A DNA stretch of 34,896 bases from JAMOAW01 sp039908535. Its GTDB lineage: Bacteria > Pseudomonadota > Magnetococcia > Magnetococcales > JADFZT01. The translations under genes and the position numbers were made by a program. Position 1 is the first letter of the stretch. Each line of letters opens with the position of its first letter. Below the pieces are notes generated by a model. The model was not told the origin of the DNA. It worked only from the letters and a program-made list of their open reading frames with translations, and searched no databases. The DNA lies in NCBI GenBank assembly GCA_039908535.1, contig JAMOAW010000034.1:1-34896 (forward strand), in the 5' to 3' direction. Below, in pieces: positions 32,821-34,896 of the stretch.

Positions 32821-32923
32821 CACAGGGGACTCTCCAAAAAATTGGTTAATATGTGCATCCAGTCGGTTTTTACCTTTACCAACAAAAAAGGGAGAAGCCC
32901 CCCCTACGAATCCATAGTCTAAT

Positions 32924-32965
32924 TGGAAACAGATAAAAAAAACAGTTTTATCTGGATTGTTTCCA
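32924..32965. repeat. Imperfect inverted repeat
   Basis: TGGAAACA-GATAAAA (32924-32938) faces TTTTATC-tggat-TGTTTCCA (32946-32965): two complementary blocks with a five-base bulge on one side. No T-run follows in either direction, so it is not a typical terminator; it may be a protein-binding site or an RNA hairpin in the lipoprotein leader. Confidence 0.5.
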
Positions 32966-33089
32966 GTGTAGAATTAATAAATTTGGGGGTAAAGAGCCTT
33001 TTCTTCTCTTGTTCGCTTGTTCTACCTTAAATAATAAAAAGGTATTTAGCTACACGATAGATTCAGATGTATGTGACATGTTTTAAGCA

Positions 33090-33128
33090 GGTCAAACCAT
33101 TTGACCCCCAATTTAAACCGGATATGAT
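33090..33128 (+). promoter_or_regulatory. Promoter and putative operator of the ZorA-like gene
   Basis: TTGACC (33101-33106) and TATGAT (33123-33128) are 16 bases apart, about 45 bases before the start codon. A perfect 7-bp inverted repeat GGTCAAA-cca-TTTGACC (33090-33106) covers the -35 box, as expected for a repressor or activator site. No regulator gene is visible nearby. Confidence 0.6.
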
Positions 33129-33172
33129 CCTTTTATCAATCTAAAACTTCCATTCCGTCAGGAGTGAACACG

Positions 33173-34896
33173 ATGGGTCGACCACCCCGATTGTTTTCAT
33201 CAACATTGACTTTTTTCTGGACGTTGTCCCTGTTACTTCTCTCCATTGTAACAGGATACTATGTCGCCCATATATTGGAATTGACGCTCATCCGTGATTT
33301 ATTCACCCTGCCCTCTTTTTTGAGCATTCCGCTGGAATATCAAACCAAAGCTCCCATCTTACGCACCTTATTCGGAGTTATTGCGGGTTTTTTATTTTTC
33401 TTTTTGACCGCCTATCTGTTTCAGGCCATCTTAGATGCCATGCGTTTGCTCTGGGTTGGACGCTCCTTGGACAAGGCCATCCGCATGGGACGACTGGAAA
33501 ATGGCGACGACTCCCCCTCAAAATGGGTTTGGAGCTACTACCCTCTCTTCACCCGACTCTGGCGCGACTTTACCGAAACCCTGCATCGACAACGCCATCC
33601 AGCGGCATTACTGGGAGAAAAACGGGTTCAATATCGTTCGACAACCCCCTCTGAAGTTTTTTTCAGCCACCAAGTATTGGTGGACATGCCGATGCGCGTG
33701 GAATTTTTTCGCCATCTCCCCGGTATTCTTACCGGAACCGGAATTGTCAGCACCTTTGCGGGTATTTTGCTGGGACTAACCGAATTTAACCCCATGGTGG
33801 CCCCAGATCAAATCACCATGCAGTTAAAAAATCTTTTCGTTGGAGTCTCCACCGCTTTTGTAGCCTCGTTTTTAGCCATTTCTACGGCAATTATTTTAAC
33901 TGTCTTGGAAAAGTTGATTCTCAATTGGCGTTATACCCAAGTCACCCTCCTTCAGGGCCGACTGGACGATATGTTTATGGCTGGTGTCGAGCCAGAATAT
34001 CTCGCCGAATTGGTCCGCAGCGAATCTGAAAACACGCTGCGTATGGAGACCCTCTCACTCCAACTCCTACCCCGTCTGATAGCCTATTTAGATCGCTCGG
34101 AAAAAAATGTCACGCCCACCTCTGAACCAAATCCAGAGGCGTATATAGAGACATTGACACATAAACTTTCAGAACATCAACTTTTATTGATTCAACAGTT
34201 GGATGACTCTCTCAAAAAAAATCTATCCAAACCCTTACAACTGGTCTCACAATCCTTGCGCCTTTTTGTTGAGGAACAACGACAACACAGCAACGATGCC
34301 AAAGAGCTTGAACACCAATTCACCAGTTTAAACACGGGACTCAATCAAATGACCTCCCAACTGAAGCTGGGTTTTGCTCAAATAGATCGCCATTTGCAAG
34401 GAACAAATCATCAAAACGACCAATTAAATCAGGTGATCCAACATTTAGAGACATTGTCAGACAGTCAGCATAAACTCAACCAAACCCTCACCCAACTGGT
34501 GCAGCGTGTGGAAGAATTTTCAACGCAGACGCAAACCCAACAGGCCTCCACACGCCAAGAAAATAGAGATTTTACCCAAAAGATCTCTGAACATCTTGAT
34601 CGCACGCTCAATCAAAATATAACCATATCCAAAGGCGTAGAGGAATTGCGCCCCATAGTGCAAAGTGTCGAAGGTCAACTACAAGAGTTACAAGAGCAAT
34701 CCAGCCGTTCTCATACGGAGCTGCGCAAACTGGTCGAAACACAAGATCAAAACCTTTTGGATGAACTCGCGGCCCGGATAGAACAGACCTCCCAACAAGA
34801 GGCGACGCTCCAAACAACTCTGGATGCCTTGCAGCAAAATTTTATAGACCAGACACTCAAACAAAATGTGGCCATCTCCAAGACCGTAGAGGAGTT
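33173..34896 (+). CDS. zorA: ZorA-like MotA/TolQ-family protein (Zorya defence motor), cut by window end
   Basis: 574 codons are visible, with no stop. Membrane helices lie at about residues 11-34, 63-88, 180-202 and 219-247. The segment VEFFRHLPGILTGTGIVSTF followed by AGILLGL is the MotA/ZorA channel signature: the third helix after a cytoplasmic loop. From about 270 onward the protein is a long charged, Gln-rich coiled coil, the tail type seen in ZorA, which sits in the cytoplasm and is proposed to signal phage infection to the effectors. ATG 33173 has AGGAG eight bases upstream. In Zorya the next genes are zorB (peptidoglycan-binding MotB-like) and effectors zorC/zorD or zorE; none is visible here. 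Alternatives are another ExbB/MotA-type motor protein. Confidence 0.75.
   Translation, partial: MGRPPRLFSSTLTFFWTLSLLLLSIVTGYYVAHILELTLIRDLFTLPSFLSIPLEYQTKAPILRTLFGVIAGFLFFFLTAYLFQAILDAMRLLWVGRSLDKAIRMGRLENGDDSPSKWVWSYYPLFTRLWRDFTETLHRQRHPAALLGEKRVQYRSTTPSEVFFSHQVLVDMPMRVEFFRHLPGILTGTGIVSTFAGILLGLTEFNPMVAPDQITMQLKNLFVGVSTAFVASFLAISTAIILTVLEKLILNWRYTQVTLLQGRLDDMFMAGVEPEYLAELVRSESENTLRMETLSLQLLPRLIAYLDRSEKNVTPTSEPNPEAYIETLTHKLSEHQLLLIQQLDDSLKKNLSKPLQLVSQSLRLFVEEQRQHSNDAKELEHQFTSLNTGLNQMTSQLKLGFAQIDRHLQGTNHQNDQLNQVIQHLETLSDSQHKLNQTLTQLVQRVEEFSTQTQTQQASTRQENRDFTQKISEHLDRTLNQNITISKGVEELRPIVQSVEGQLQELQEQSSRSHTELRKLVETQDQNLLDELAARIEQTSQQEATLQTTLDALQQNFIDQTLKQNVAISKTVEE
34604..34896 (+). repeat. Internal repeat in the ZorA-like coiled-coil tail
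   Basis: The segment TLNQNITISKGVEEL (from residue 478) recurs as TLKQNVAISKTVEE (from residue 561), 249 bases or 83 residues later. The second copy runs into the window end, so further copies may follow. The similarity suggests that the tail grew by duplication. Confidence 0.65.

Larger units (their letters stand above)
32824..33172. promoter_or_regulatory. Divergent intergenic region between the lipoprotein gene and the ZorA-like gene
   Basis: This 349-base region must hold promoters for both divergent genes. A long imperfect inverted repeat lies at 32924-32965 and a well-formed sigma70-like promoter with an overlapping palindrome at 33090-33128. I see no coding sequence or RNA gene. Confidence 0.6.

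Noticed and set aside
33435..33779. 114-residue open frame in another frame of the ZorA-like gene
   Set aside because: The membrane protein frame is continuous, has a ribosome site and family motifs; this one is a shadow.

Overview
The window looks like a chromosomal segment of a Gram-negative proteobacterium. The order ybgC-tolQRAB-pal-cpoB-tilS-ftsH-folP-glmM is the arrangement typical of Alphaproteobacteria and near relatives. The moderate base composition, a redox-type chemoreceptor and type IV pilus genes would suit a Magnetococcales-like organism, but that placement is an inference from gene order and not a proven assignment.

Layout. Positions 1-212 hold the left end of an IS3-family insertion sequence, cut by the window edge. 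From 247 to 7487 a minus-strand run encodes an AsmA/YhdP-like envelope protein, PdxJ, AcpS and a GAF-containing PilB/GspE ATPase. From 7801 to 16059 a plus-strand block carries ybgC, tolQ, tolR, tolA (with 28 KPEP repeats), tolB, pal, cpoB, queC and tilS. A chemoreceptor with a haem-type CxxCH motif (16230-18053) sits between tilS and ftsH and ends in a clear terminator. Then follow ftsH-folP-glmM and the translation block thrS-infC-rpmI-rplT-pheS. The thrS reading frame is broken, infC appears to use an AUA start, and pheS is not followed by pheT. A minor pilin operon (fimT/gspH-pilV-pilW-pilX-pilE, 27366-30383) takes that place. On the minus strand, sppA and a PEGA/SPOR-type lipoprotein follow.

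The right edge (33173 to the end) is the start of a gene for a MotA/TolQ-like membrane protein with a long coiled-coil tail. It has the architecture of ZorA, the motor subunit of the Zorya anti-phage system. It has its own sigma70-like promoter with a palindrome over the -35 box. Its expected partners (zorB and the effectors) would lie beyond the window.

The main unexplained signal is a roughly 130-170 bp non-coding element present four times in the same orientation (11038, 16056, 27172, 30424). Each copy can fold into several G/C-rich hairpins plus an outer stem that competes with them. Copies sit inside the tol cluster, at the tilS/chemoreceptor junction, and on both sides of the pilin operon, so they mark the points where the conserved gene order is interrupted.

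How the genes work together: Tol-Pal with YbgC, CpoB, the AsmA-like protein and the PEGA/SPOR lipoprotein serve envelope integrity and division. PilB and the minor pilins serve type IV pili. The remaining genes are housekeeping (cofactors, tRNA modification, translation, cell-wall precursors, membrane proteolysis).
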